DNA of 64,000 nucleotides, from NCBI GenBank assembly GCA_037576195.1, contig CM075102.1, positions 2,418,001 through 2,482,000 on the forward strand. The letters run 5' to 3'. Each line of letters opens with the position of its first letter. Positions within the stretch are counted from its first letter, which is position 1. The notes below the pieces were generated by a model. It did no database searches. It saw only the letters and a program-made list of their open reading frames with translations, and was not told where the DNA came from. A program made the translations under genes and the position numbers. This document shows, piece after piece, positions 20,782-40,060 of the stretch. This DNA is from Phytoseiulus persimilis. Its lineage: Eukaryota; Arthropoda; Arachnida; Mesostigmata; Phytoseiidae.

Positions 20782-21025
20782 TGTTCCAGATTCTGTTGAT
20801 GAGAATATTCAGATCCTGCGTGCAAACGATGTGCTGAATTCCGAGTTGATGCCAGCAATGGGCGAAATCACCATGATTATGAATAAAATCATAATCACAG
20901 TACTTTGAGTCATAATTATAATCACAATCATGATATGATTTTGCCCATTATTGGGACCAACTCGGAATTGAGCACTTCGTTTGCATGCAAGATCTGATAA
21001 TTCTCATCAACAGAATCTGGAACAT
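20782..21025. repeat. Long inverted repeat with an AT-rich centre
   Basis: Left arm 20782-20870 and right arm 20936-21025 are roughly 85 percent identical in inverted orientation, around a roughly 65-nt AT-rich centre that is itself palindromic (TGATTATGA...TCATAATCA). Both arms read as near-identical peptides when translated outward: VPDSVDEN(I/Y)QIL(R/H)AN followed by VLNSEL. The structure is an inverted duplication of a once-coding segment. Confidence 0.7.
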
Positions 21026-21420
21026 CCAACTTGGAACGTAGTCCGGGGTTTCCGGGGTCGCTGATCGCGATGCGGGTGTTACTTTTTCGCAATGTTTCCG
21101 AGCCGACGCGCAATTTGTTGAGGAGGTCACACCCACGATTGTAATCTCGCCATCGACATGGGCTGTCCTGGAGAACAAAGATTTCGGGAGCTGTTGACAC
21201 GATGTTGGGGTTTTTCGGGGGTTGACAAGTACGAGACAGGTGTGAGTTTTACTCGATCCATCTATCATGACGCGGAATTTGTTGAGGAGGCCAGATCCAT
21301 GACTGTGATCTTAGCTTCGTCATCCGGCTTTCTGGAGAGTCAAGATCACCGGGGCGGTTTGAACGTGATTGGAGGTTTTTGGGATTGGCGATCACGATGC
21401 TGGTCTCGGATCTCCGTCTA
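20936..21420 (-). repeat. Diverged coding-like repeats, minus orientation, period about 160 bp
   Basis: At least two diverged units, each with CTCCAG-(A/G)A near the start, a CTCCTCAACAAATT-(C/G)CGCGTC middle and an AACACC-type end reading RIAISDPGNPG or similar. The same unit occurs in plus orientation at 21870-22150. Probably a degenerate repeat-bearing gene or gene fragment; family unknown. Confidence 0.5.
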
Positions 21421-21869
21421 ACGCAAAGGTAGAACGATTATTTCCCTACGAAAACACGATTAACACGCCAAAATAGAACCAGCTGAGCTATGCGAAAGAA
21501 CAACGAGTACTGGTCCACAATGCTCAATCGGTGCTCCAAGAAATATGAATGACAAAAGTTGAGGATAACGATTGAACCGAGCATTCGCTATTCTCTGCGT
21601 GTCTCTTGGCTCTGATCAGAAAATGGTCAGGAAAGGCCCGAACGATCTCATGCGATCGTTCATGAGAGCCGTACGTGCTTTCTGTCTCATCGGATGAATC
21701 CACAGAAATGTTGATTCATAGTGGAAATCAAGTAGCACTATTCCGCGTTCTCAATATCAGTCAAGTGAACTGGGCTTCCGGGACCCTGGCCGGGAACGGA
21801 CAGTGTGGTTCTCAGTTTTCATTGATCGCTGCGTTATCACCGAGGGTCATTAACAACCAAGCCGATTTG

Positions 21870-22150
21870 GAACCACGAGTTCGCCATCAGGATGGATGGA
21901 TCGAGTGTAACTAACACCTGCATCGTGATCAGCGACCCCGAAAACCCCCGCTTACGTGACGACCGCCTCATGATCTTGGTTCTCCAGGAATCGCCACGGC
22001 GACGGCGGGATCACAGTCATGAATCTGGCCTCTTCAACGAGTCCCGCGTCAATTCGGAGGAATCGAGGGAAACTGACTCCTGCATCGTGCTCAGCGAACC
22101 CGGAAACTCACGGGGAGAGATCGCCTTGGAGCAGCACCTCAACATGCGCT
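21870..22150 (+). repeat. Diverged coding-like repeats, plus orientation
   Basis: Units ending TCIVISDPENPRL and SCIVLSEPGNS match the minus-strand units at 20936-21420 in content and spacing, so the whole 20.8-22.15 kb block is a large, eroded inverted repeat. No intact frame spans it. Confidence 0.5.
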
Positions 22151-25100
22151 CTGAATAGCGATGAAGGAGATTCGAACCAGGGTTCGGGCCGCGATCCGAT
22201 ACAGCTGTTGCTCCGTTCGCTAGACGGAAGATATAGCTCGCGGAACGACTGAAGATCGCGGACTCCGTAAAACGACTGAGCTACACCGATCAGCTTCTGG
22301 TTGAAAATGTGGGGCGTACTGGGATTTCATTGCAGACACACGTGTGTAGTTATTCTCAAAGTGCCAACTGCCAAGCTCACCGAACAGAACAATTATGTCC
22401 GCCCTGCTCTGGATCTCCATCGAGCGAATTTCCATCAGCCAATTCCGTTATATCGTTGAGTCGAGCTCCTTTTAGAAGTGGCCCATTGGAGGAAACGTCG
22501 ACTCAAAACGCGCTGCTCGGGAAGCAGCTCTCCTGTAATTCCTCAATTTGGTCTGCAAATGTGGCCGCATGTGTTCACTATTCATGATGGCGTGAGTTGC
22601 TAGAATCAGGGAGCGAATGTACTCAGTAGTTCCCAACTCCTCGAGTTTCTCGTGAACGATCCATCCAATACGGAGCGATGCACTGGTTTCACGGCTGTTG
22701 GGCCGACACCTTGTCACAGCGCGGATGAAAACTACGGGCGACTGCTGCTCCAGACCCAAGACTTGGGATGCAATTTCGAGAGAGCTCTCTCTGAATAGGT
22801 TGTGATCCACCTTCGACCCAGTTTCGGAGCTCCTCGGGGGAAGAGATCTCCCCCTGAGGGGGAATCTTCTCGGCCTCATGCGGGATAAGACCGACCTGAC
22901 GTACCTATTTTCATCTTAGCCCGGCGAATGGTCAAGCGTGGTGCCGAGCGCCTTGAATTCCGTCACGTTCCTGACTGGAGCTACCTTCAGAGGCCTCAGA
23001 TATTCGATGTCAAACAAGCACAATAAAAGCTTTGAGTAAACCTGCAGCAAGCAAACTCGCCACCGGCTCCATCAGCGGCTCAAACGCTGGCGCGTCGTCG
23101 GCGCTGCTCTCTCTTCTCAACGCACCTGTCTATGACCACCAGAAACTCGCAGGACGAGTCAGGGGGGGGGGGGGCACACCGAGGAACCGAAGCATGAGTT
23201 CGCATATCATGGATGAGAACCGACGGGAGGCAGTTCCGTTCTTGGTGGAGGAAGCTCTTGGTGTGCTCGAGGCCGACCTATATATGAGAAGTGAGCGGTT
23301 TCCGTCAAGTAGTTGGATGCGCTCCGCACTCGACGTACAGTATATGAAGGACGAAGTGTGATCGAAACATGCAGCGTTCGACGTACTTCCAAACTTCGTG
23401 TCACGCCCCGCATATGGTCACGGCAACGGCGTGAATTTCTCATGTGTATGTTCAGGATAAGGAGATCCATGCGGAGGATGTGGCGATCTGGAAAATCATT
23501 CATCCTAACGTGGACTCGGAGTTGATCGATGGGCTTCCTCAAACATGTTCCCTGGAATGGTCTACCACACAGATTTCAGATCTGAGATTTCGGCCGAGGT
23601 TCTGCGTGAAAAATGCCGGATCGGGGAGTCCGTCTCCATGTACATATGCATGGCTTTCAGAGTGTGTCTGGGGTTTCCAAGACGGCGGAACGCGAGCGGA
23701 TTCGTCGGAGCTATCCCGATAACAACATTGTTTTGGGCTTGAGTTACCGGTGGTTGTTCACCTGTAGTAAGCAATGGTGGCCAGCAAACAAGAAGATTCG
23801 TTCCATGATTTCTCCTGAAACTACCCCCGAGCTGTCTCCCACCCAGAAAAACTTCGGTAACCGCTGGTCTGCCCTCGGGTTGCTGTAGCTAGTCGGGACC
23901 TGGAGTCGGGGAACAACAACACACGGCGGGGATGGATTCCCCCAGTCAATTGGTTTCACTTCCCGGCTCGAAGAGACAGTCCATTCGCTCAAAAAGCAGC
24001 GAGAAGTCCACCCAGGAATTTGTTCGTGGAAAAGGTGACCCATGGGAGCCCTCGATTCGACGGTGGCGTGAATGTGGGCGAATACAAGCCTGTCTTTTCC
24101 TTGTTGCTATCGGATGAGCCATGAATTTTCTTCCGGACGGGTAAGTCATCTGTTCCTCCGATATTCGGGAACTTTCCCGGTGGCCCGTTCGACTTGGAAT
24201 GCCCGGCTTATTATTTTCCATCGGCCTCAGACTCCCTCCCTCTTCCCCTTACTCCCTGAGAAAAATGATTTCACCGGAGTCGGATGTTGTTCCTTGAGGA
24301 AGCGTCCCCTCTTCTGACTTTCGAATGAGAAGTTTCCCGAAAAATCGAAGTGCGTCTCGTGCATCACGAATCTGATGGGTGATCGGACAGCAGTAATGTC
24401 CGTGGAATGAGAGTGAAACGGACGGCTGGGCCATATGAGTTGTTGCGCAGCGCGAATCAGGAACCGGCTGGAGAGTGTTTTCGATCATGATCCGCTCCAG
24501 TTCATTCCTGACCTTCGACAAACGGACTCGTCGCTGCATCAGAGGCTACCATAATGAGCTCAAGGCAACGAAGAGAATGGCATTCAGGACGGCTCAGCTC
24601 ATCCCGCCAGCTCCGTGAAAACGTCTACTGCGTTGTTGCAAGAGAGTGAGTGTTCTCGCCTCTTTATGCATTTCTCCTGAAACCATCGTTCCCATTGACC
24701 CCATCGGTAACCAGCGTGCTCCGAGAGAACGGAGCCCGTTCGGAGAAGGCCCCGGTGCAGTCTATCACTCTTGTATCAAGCTACACAGTAGCTCTGAAAG
24801 GTCATCTAACTACACAATGTTCTCCTGAAAAAGTCGCATCAACTTCGACTCGCATATCGGGTATTGCAACCAACGGCCACGAGCTCTTTCCAAGCGTTTC
24901 AAACCCCCCGAGGGCCCCTCTTCGCGAGTTCTCGGAGTCCCGCTGACTTGGCATTTCCTTCAAGATTGAGAGTCTCTCGAAGGAATACACCATCTCCTCG
25001 GTTTCATTCATCTCGAGGTTCACGGGGGGAAGGGCTTACCTCCCACAAAAGGGTGGGGGTATATGAAGCGCCGAACGAACTTCATGATCAGAACAATCCG

Positions 25101-25884
25101 GGACATCCACCCTTGAAGGGACTCCAGTTAACGTGATCCGAGGAGTTCCGTTCGAGAAGAACAAACAACCTCTGTCGACGCACTCGGAATAATCGCTGAT
25201 TATCGAGTTTTTCTTCCGAAATCGCTTCTCTGGTTGGGGGAACACAGAATGCTCATTCAGCTTTTCCGCTCCTGTGTTCAATGCTACTCCCCCCATTCGA
25301 ATATATCTCGTTGATTTGAGTCGTTCAGGCCCCATCAAGGGGAAACAGATCCCAATCCGACACGATCCAATGGCTCTGTTCCCGAACAAAAGGGACCGGT
25401 CCTCGCTTCGGAGCGATCCGATCGGGTTCATTGGTTTCGCCGAAAATCGATAGACTCATCTCACGCGGGCCTTGCGATGATGATGAAGCAGAACAGGATG
25501 CTGGCGAAAATCAGCGATCCTTTCTATTTCTGTAGGATGTGAAGTTTCTGGTTATGCCGTTACGCCGGCGTCGTGCAAAAGTCACCGCTAAGAATGCCAA
25601 GTCGTGCTACACGATAATACTTGAAATGAAATACTTGAAACGTCTTGCAGTAGATTATTCCCAGTAGATTCCCCCAGGTTAGGGCATTGCGAGTTGTGAG
25701 CCGCTCTTTCAAATCGCGTACTTGGTGAGCCATCGACGATCTCAGTTCCCTGCGAACGTTTGTGTCAACAATGGACGGAACGTGCGCGAACCAAAATCTC
25801 ATGAGCTGTGTCTGGTACAGCGACCTTCCTATCGGGCTCGCTGTCCGCTTCGTGGTTACATTGATCCGCTCCTGAAAACTCAAA
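22151..25884. other. Non-genic stretch upstream of the coiled-coil gene
   Basis: Holds a poly-G run at 23161-23173 and many short frames. An ATG-less plus frame at about 23861-24118 has a protein-like composition (for example FVEKVTHGSPRFDGGVNVG) but no family match and no closed splice model. The interval just before 25885 should contain the promoter of the next gene. Confidence 0.3.
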
Positions 25885-26983
25885 ATGTCCGCTGGAACCG
25901 CAGAACCCGAAGACTCGAAACAAGTTTACTTTAAAGTCATGGAGCAGTAAGTCAAGTACTATCACCTCTTCAACTATTTGCTGGATGGCTCGCCGGCTGA
26001 CGCTGTCGCGCCAGTTGAGAGTTGCGAAGCCGACGCTGCCACTGACAAGATGATACTTCGACGGCATCCTCGGCTCAATGATTGCAACCGCTCTCCGCGG
26101 TTCCTGCCATTCAGAACTTGATCAGTTAAGTTTGTCTGAACACTAACCTTTCTGGGGGATAGGATTAAGCACGTCACTGGATTCCTGGACAATGCGGTGG
26201 CGATTCAGAAGATCGCCTACGAGGAGGCCAGGAACAAAATCACAGCGCAGAATGAAGAAGCCGGTGAGTTTGCATTCGCAGGAAGGGTTTAGGGACTGTT
26301 CCATCAGACAACATCAACATCAGGTTTCAACGGCGTCCAACTGTCGTTTAAGATCGGATTCTGGCTCATTTCCGTCTTTCCTCCGGCAGAACGTCGCATC
26401 GAAAAACACAAGCGTCTCCGGGAAGTGGAAAAATCGCTGGAAGGACAAATAGCGTAAGTTAGGAGAATTCCCTTGCTGCTGGCAATGACCTGCTTCCAAC
26501 TTGTTTCATCGGTTCCGAGATGCTCAGTTCTCCTCATGAGGGGTGGGAGTGGGAGGTTATTTTCCTCACACCTCAGTAGCTCACGACTGGCTTCGCGACC
26601 GCTTCTCGGATCTGTGTTTGTTGGGAAACAAGAACTGTGTGGAAATTGACTTCCCACCTGACCCTTGTAGACTTGTTGACGCTGAAACAGACGAAAGGGA
26701 GGAAGAGAACGAGAGACTCGACAAAATCTTCGAGGAGTCTCTGAGGTCACTGAAGTGGAACGCCAGAGAGCTGGTCCGAGAGATGGAGTGAGCACCAATC
26801 TGTTTCCGAGATGTGTCCTGTCCCCACTATACAAAAGATGGTGATACATTCCAATGATGTGCAGCGTCAGAGCACTGGTTCATGCTTCACTTTAAAACCT
26901 TCATTCCCCATTTCCCCAGAGCGCGTCTGACGGGCTTCGAGCGTGATTTGGCGGACCAGCTGGAGCGGGTCAACGGAAAATAG
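25885..26983 (+). CDS. Small coiled-coil protein of 135 residues, five exons, unrecognised family
   Basis: Exons 25885-25946, 26163-26263, 26390-26453, 26671-26787 and 26920-26983 (TAG). All four introns have GT-AG ends and every junction keeps phase, giving an uninterrupted protein of 135 residues from MSAGTAEPEDSKQVYF to DLADQLERVNGK. After about 20 residues it is almost entirely charged heptad-like helix (for example EEARNKITAQNEEAERRIEK and DEREEENERLDKIFEE). There is no signal peptide and no membrane segment, so a cytosolic or nuclear subunit of a coiled-coil complex is likely (inference). An AATAAA follows at 27068-27073. I cannot name the family; the size would suit BLOC-, prefoldin- or kinetochore-type small subunits, but no signature proves any of these. 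Confidence 0.75.
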
Positions 26984-27067
26984 AATCGAACGTTTTTTTA
27001 ATCCCATTCAACCCGTATTTTAGTCATGAGAAATCTGCTGGGGTGTTGTGCATATTTATGAAGCAAG

Positions 27068-27073
27068 AATAAA
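27068..27073 (+). terminator. Polyadenylation signal of the coiled-coil gene
   Basis: AATAAA 85 bp after the TAG of the five-exon gene, on the same strand. Confidence 0.65.
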
Positions 27074-27079
27074 GTTCCC

Positions 27080-28718
27080 ACTTCAGATTGAACTCAAATG
27101 TACTGTAGAGCTCTCAGCAGTCTCTTGAAGTGGTCGGTGCTTCGACCGAAGTGAGGGGGTCTTCGCTGATGATTTTAGCGATCTTCTTCGATCTTCTTCG
27201 GGGATCATCTTCGTCAAACCAGACGTAAGACAGTACATTTGATTCTCTCAGGGCCGCGTTCTCTCTCACTTGCCCCCATCCTCCGTTTCGTAATTGTATC
27301 GATCGCAATGCTCCTCGAGTCGACGAAGTCGTTCGGTAAATACGAACCGAGGCCGGTGCCGCTTCTGGGGACGAAAATCGAGAGTTTTTTTGTTTTGAGC
27401 CGTGTGATCGCATTCAATTCCCAACGCACGCGGAAATCGATCCCAGCGCCTCGGTTTTGTACAAGATGCGCGAGTACTCCCGGCAACCCTATCGAGGGAC
27501 TAGCACGAAGCGAGCAACTAAGCTGAACGAAAACTTGAGCATTTTATTCTCTTATGTCTACATATTCCGCAAAGGTTCTCCGAAATGAGCTCACAGGAGG
27601 ATCCTCCCTGATGTGATTAGCTTTCCATGATGAGTTGCTCAAATAGAATGACCGGGGTCATGACGTTGCATCCCCTCCTTCCTGCTATGCTTCAGAACGC
27701 ACACAAACTCATCAGGGAGCTCACTCCAGGGAAGCTCGTTCTTTCAGTATGATGGGGGCCTCCACATGTCAACAAACTTCGGTAGATGACCACGGTGGCA
27801 GGCACGCTCAACTATATTGAGTTCCAAAGCTCCACCAGAATAATACTGGCTCGTCGTTCCGATAACTTTCGAGGACAAGCACTCGTGAGCGAAAATCGAT
27901 GTAGAATCGTTGAACACTCTTACTGATCAAGTGGGCTTGTGGTTCAGTAGTCCAGCCCAAGTCTCTCACCTTGGTATGAGGGAACGATTTTTTACATGAG
28001 CGGAAGAAACGGCGCTGATGTGGAGATAGGATTCTGATAATTTGCGGTGGGTGGAGAATCGCCCACGCAGGAGTTTTCAGTCCGACTCCCGGACCCCTCT
28101 CTGAATCCTCTTCCCTCAACATCCGCAAGGAAAACATCGTGAATGCTCGGAGCGGTTGAGCGACGCTTGAAGCGGATCAGTTCTCCGAGATTCCAGCGTT
28201 CTTTTTAGTTCAAATACTCCCATATGAAAACACTTTCTGAAGCTCGAAATCGTTGCTCCTCGGGAATCACCGATATCACCAGGAGCTGCTTCTATGCGAT
28301 CAATCGGGCAGTGGAATCAGCCTCGGTATTGCTCTCCATTGTTCCCACTCCCACATGAGAACTATAGAGCAATGGAGTATTCTTGGTCAGCTCGTTCAGG
28401 ATCGATTGACGAACACCCCACGGCACCGTAAACTCGTGGCCATCGACATGACCAGCTGGTGCCAACGGGAAGAAGATGCATCGGCAGCTCGACTGAGTCA
28501 CATGTAAGGAAACTCGCATGTTTTCTTATAGTCTGATCTCAGTGAGTACTCGCCCGGTACGAAGCCCTCCGCGGGGGCCCTGTCATTCTGCGGGAACGAA
28601 GGAAGAGACTTTCATCCCTCAGCGATCGAAGAACGACGAGTCAACGAAGTGACATCACAACATGGTACTGCCTCCGTGTTTGTCGCAGAGATGAGCATGA
28701 TTCGAATCCGACGATACA
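27080..28718. other. Non-genic stretch
   Basis: No gene supported. A 109-codon minus frame (27808-28137) and a minus-strand AATAAA (TTTATT at about 27543) leave open an unrecognised minus-strand gene. Confidence 0.25.
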
Positions 28719-28800
28719 AATCGGGCCAGACTAGAATTTTTGAGTCCGAATCCGGCCAGCTTCAAATTTTCTGATCCGAATCGGACCTGAATTCAATTCG
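28719..28800 (+). repeat. Three-copy diverged tandem repeat of about 30 bp
   Basis: Successive copies of a GATCCGAATCGGGCCAG-(A/C)TT-AATTTT pattern start near 28719, 28742 and 28773. A small eroded minisatellite. Confidence 0.4.
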
Positions 28801-28889
28801 AATCATACCCGTTTGTGGGTTTGTCGATGAGCCCCCGTCACGACCGGACATCGATTTCTTGGAAAGTCCGTCTTAGGCCCTCTCAGTTT

Positions 28890-29078
28890 TTTTTTTTTTC
28901 CTCCTTTGGCTGAACCTCTCAGCCAGCCTTCAGGAGTGCTGGGTCTTAAGATGGTTCAGATTCAATTCTGATATAAATTAAATCCTCTTTTCACCACATA
29001 AGAAAGATTTCTGTCCCGCAATTGCTAGCTTAGCGTGGCACCCAGTGTTGGTTTATGCCACCCGGCCAGCGAGCGGGG
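28890..29078 (-). mobile_element. Short retroposon (SINE-like or processed RNA copy) with poly-A tail and target duplication
   Basis: 189 bp lie between two exact 15-bp copies of AGGCCCTCTCAGTTT (28875-28889 and 29079-29093). On the minus strand the insert begins CCCCGCTCGCTGGCCGGG and ends in a run of about 13 A, seen here as poly-T after the left repeat. A long exact target duplication plus a 3' A tail are the marks of LINE-driven retroposition. A GGTTCAGCC near the 3' part resembles a tRNA-type box B but is misplaced for a tRNA-headed SINE, so the source RNA is not identified. Confidence 0.7.
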
Positions 29079-29093
29079 AGGCCCTCTCAGTTT

Positions 29094-32000
29094 ACGCAAA
29101 AATGCAACCTGCGAGAGCGCAAGATAGCCCCCATCCCTTAATGCGATACTGACTCCTTGAACTCAGTGAGGGAGTGAGCTACTTCTTTTTGCCCTCAAGT
29201 TCGGAGGGCTCGCCAATTTTCGGCAGGCGGCGCAGCTGAGCTCGCTCACTGTGATTGAAGAGGTGCCCATTTGACACAACGCCCGGTGTTACCAGCATCC
29301 CGCTCCCAACTGAGAGAAACCAACGAGCCAGAACATAAAAACGTCACCATGAAAAGTCGTTTGTTTCTGACGTTCTCGCAAGGCGTTCTTTCTTCTTCAA
29401 ACTTCTTGACAGAATCTCACTGTATGAATGGCGGCATGCAATAATCAGCTCACAGGATGAATCATGCGCACTTCAGCGAATCCCCTGTGGAGGAACCGAC
29501 CATGACTCCGTCGTAGCTAAAGGGAAACGGATTATCCAGAGCCCGATTTCATGAAAATTGTGGACATGAGCCTCATCCCGACTGTGCAGCGGCATAAATT
29601 GTAAGAGAAGCGATTTGCGTAGGACAGGCTTGTTCTTGACAGGAAACCTATTGGAGGAATCGAATGAACTCGTCGGGCTCAAGCGGATACTTTGTTCCGA
29701 ATCCAGAGAAACTATCTTCAACAGGGAGGAGAGACTGAAAACCAATTCTCGAGTACCGATTAGAATGACGGACAATTTTATTGGTATGAAGCGGCTTATT
29801 TCATCTCATCATCATCATTTCATTCATTGTCGCCAACTATCTTGAGTTTCGTTTCGTCGTATCAAGGGTAAAACCGTATCAAGGGAGAGTGTTTTGATGT
29901 GGTGGTCTGTCTTCATTCGTTTGTTAGCCTTCCGTCAGTTTTGACTCTTACAATTCCTTCCTCCGATTTGCTGTATATTTCTTGCGGCTTCCTTTTCTTC
30001 TTCATTTTCTCTTCGGTAATGATGGGAGTAGAATTATACGTGACGAATATCAAGCGTAAAAGGAATGATCGGTTCTCCTGTCTTTGTTGTCATCTGCTAT
30101 TCCATCCAGTGGTTCATGATCATCGTCTTCGCCTTGTTGCTTAATCGATTTGGGCATTTACGATTTGAATTTGTTGTTTGGTTTGTTGTTAACCTGTTGC
30201 CGTTGTTCAAACATTTTAGCTCTAGTGGTTGTTGTTGTTGCTGCTGCTGTGGTTGTTTTGAATTGCTTTATAATACATCGGCACGTCGTCGTCTCCGGCG
30301 CTCATCGGAAGTACCGCCAATCGTGGGACCCCTCACCCTGTCAATCAAACAATCCTCAATAAATTTAAGCAAGCATCTTAAACGCATTCGTTATCATCAT
30401 TCTCATCCTCGAAAGCTCAATATCAATCGATTCCCGGAGTCCGTTCAATGCGACCATCCCCAAGCTGAATTATTTGAGTCGCGTGAAGCTCCTGCTGATG
30501 AAGCTTACGCATGTAGTGGCCGGTTGAATTTCGCGGAATCCTCTACTGACGATGTCTTCAAGCGGCGGCAGCAGCAGCAGCGGAGGCAGTGCCACCACCG
30601 CCACAGCAACAGTATTGGACAGAGTAGGAGATAATCTCTATTCATTAGTGATGGCTAGAAACTTGAAGTTGTCGGTGAACTCTCCGACATCGCCACGCTT
30701 TTCAGAATTTTGCTCGTGAGCCAGCTGAGAGAGGGCTCGGGGATCTCATGACTGCGGCTAGGATTGTAATATAGCGAACAAACTATCGTGATCGACTCGA
30801 ACCTTCGACAGTTCTCTCCAGGAACCTTCAGCTGACTTTTGCTCCGTCATAGAACGAGACGAGAAGGGATCGTCCCCACCGTTTGGGAATTTCGAACTCG
30901 GAAGGAGACAGGAAAGACGAGCTTACCAGTGATGCGTACCAGAACGGTCATGAACCCAATGAAAGTTTATGTAGATATCTAGAGGTCTCCCTTGCCTGTC
31001 ACAAAGTTTGTTCTTCGTCATTTCATTCTCTGACATTCTTCATCGATTCCTCTACTGAACAACGGGGCATCCGGAAGAGACGCGCGCGCGTTCGCACACG
31101 CCCGACCCCCTTACCAAATAAGGTTTCGCATTGCAATAAATAGTATTAGGAAAAAGGGTGAGAGGGCCTCGAGGGTTGTGGTGATGGTAATACGCAGTTG
31201 ATATTGTTGTTGTTGACTAAGTTGTTCTTCCTTTGGTGTGTTCGCGTATTGTGGAGGGGTCCCATTTAGCAGTTCGCTGTTGTTGTTCAACTCCCCGACC
31301 CCCATTAGAAGAACTGGGAGTGGGGCGCCGCGATACGACTTGAATGGCTTGAGCTGAAGCTAGCAGGCGTACGCCAATCGGTTTCAAGAGTACCGGCATG
31401 ACTCCTCCTGTTTTGTTGATGTTGTTGCGGACTCTGACAGCAACAACGACAGCAATAACGAAGCCAACGTCGTCATGACCGCACAAGAAGTGCTGCTGCC
31501 GCGGAGCAATATACGCTAGAGAAAGAAGAGATGAACACTCATTTGAAAGCGACTCCTCGGGAAAATCCGGGAGCCACCGCCTGAGCCAACGGACGCGGCG
31601 GCTTTATCTCTCAGAATCCAGAGACAGAGATGAAAGTACAGTCTGCCAAGTGAACGTTGTATAGGATGGTAAAGCTCCAGCGTCGCGATCAGATCGGTTA
31701 TCAATGGTTGTGATGACGTCACCGCTGAAGGTGGTGGTCGTTGCTGCTGTTGCTGTCGTCGTGGCTGTCATCGCAGGAATGGTGAACCCAGTCATCAATG
31801 GCCGAATGGTTCTCTCATGAAATCGCCTGCTGCTTGCTCTATATATACCATAAATTGTTGTGTAAGGTTGTGGGTCTGTTGTGGCTGCTTTTGGAAACTC
31901 TAGTTCTGATTTTGACTTTCCTTCTGTGTTCCTTGCAGAAATTTCTCGTTGTAAGATTAGCTGATTCTTCTCTTCGGAGTCGCGTCAGAAAATTTGGTAC

Positions 32001-32217
32001 ACAAAAGCATCTTCGGCGTTGCCGTCGTCACCACCGGCGGCTGCGGCGGCGTCGACGTCGTCGTCGCCGTCCGTTCCATCGGTTTCGAATAATGGTGTTC
32101 CCCGTGTAGAATTCCTCTTTTGTCCGAATCCGAAAGTGAGTACTCGACGGTAGTTATTAGCAGTAAAAGTTTCAAACCCGGCTCCTCGGCGATTTGGTGG
32201 TTAGGTGAGCTCACCCT
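29094..32217 (-). other. Probable long 3' UTR of calmodulin, trinucleotide-rich, and flank
   Basis: No open gene on either strand. The tract from 32217 down to about 30200 is rich in CAG/CAA-type repeats on the minus strand (around 30228, 30562, 31197, 31441, 31740 and 32035), as is usual for insect calmodulin and neuronal 3' UTRs. A minus-strand AATAAA (29777-29782) is a candidate distal poly-A signal. The extent of the UTR is inference. Confidence 0.4.
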
Positions 32218-39497
<7,280 letters not shown>

Positions 39498-40060
39498 TGT
39501 CAACGATTTCAGTGGATTCAAAATCACCACAATCAACGTAACCTGCGGCAGCGAGCTCACACAACTCTGCTGGCAGCAGCAGCAGCAGCAACGGACAGAT
39601 AGACACTTGTACCCGACCACCGAACTGCAGTGGCAAGCCAGCGCCCTCTGGCTGCCGCGCCACGTTAGGAGGAAAGGGAGGGGGTGATCTGCTCAGAGAA
39701 GCGATGCGTATGGTCGCGCTTTCCTCTGTGCGTGCCTCTGCTGGTGCCGCTGGTGGTATGAGGAGAGACACGACGGAAGGAGCGACGGACGCGCGCACAG
39801 ACAGACGAACCGACAGACGTTGGCTGGACGGGCCAACGGAGAGGACTGCCTGGCAGCCTGTCTGCCTGCCTGACTGCCTGCCGGCCGGCCGGCGGGCCAG
39901 CCAGCTAGGCTGACGGAGCGGAGGATGGTGCGCATGCGCTGCACGCACCATCGCTTGCCCGTTCGTTCCCTCAGTTGGCTGCTCTGCGCCCGGCTGGCCT
40001 GCTGACGGTAGCGGCAACGACAGCAGCAGCCACCAGCCCGTTGCTGCTGCTTCAATGGGC
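39498..40060 (-). promoter_or_regulatory. 5' UTR and CpG-rich promoter region of calmodulin
   Basis: Immediately upstream of the calmodulin ATG the minus strand has a TGACA-ATG context and a (CTG)6 block (39573-39592). The surrounding 37-40.4 kb is visibly CpG- and repeat-rich. No clear TATA box was seen; a dispersed CpG-type promoter is the likely arrangement (inference). The transcription start was not located. Confidence 0.4.

Noticed and set aside
22140..22200. Possible tRNA (GGTTCGAATC on the minus strand)
   Set aside because: The T stem does not pair and no cloverleaf fits.
30228..30634. Plus-strand frame rich in Cys/Gln repeats
   Set aside because: Composition comes from trinucleotide repeats in the probable calmodulin 3' UTR, on the wrong strand.
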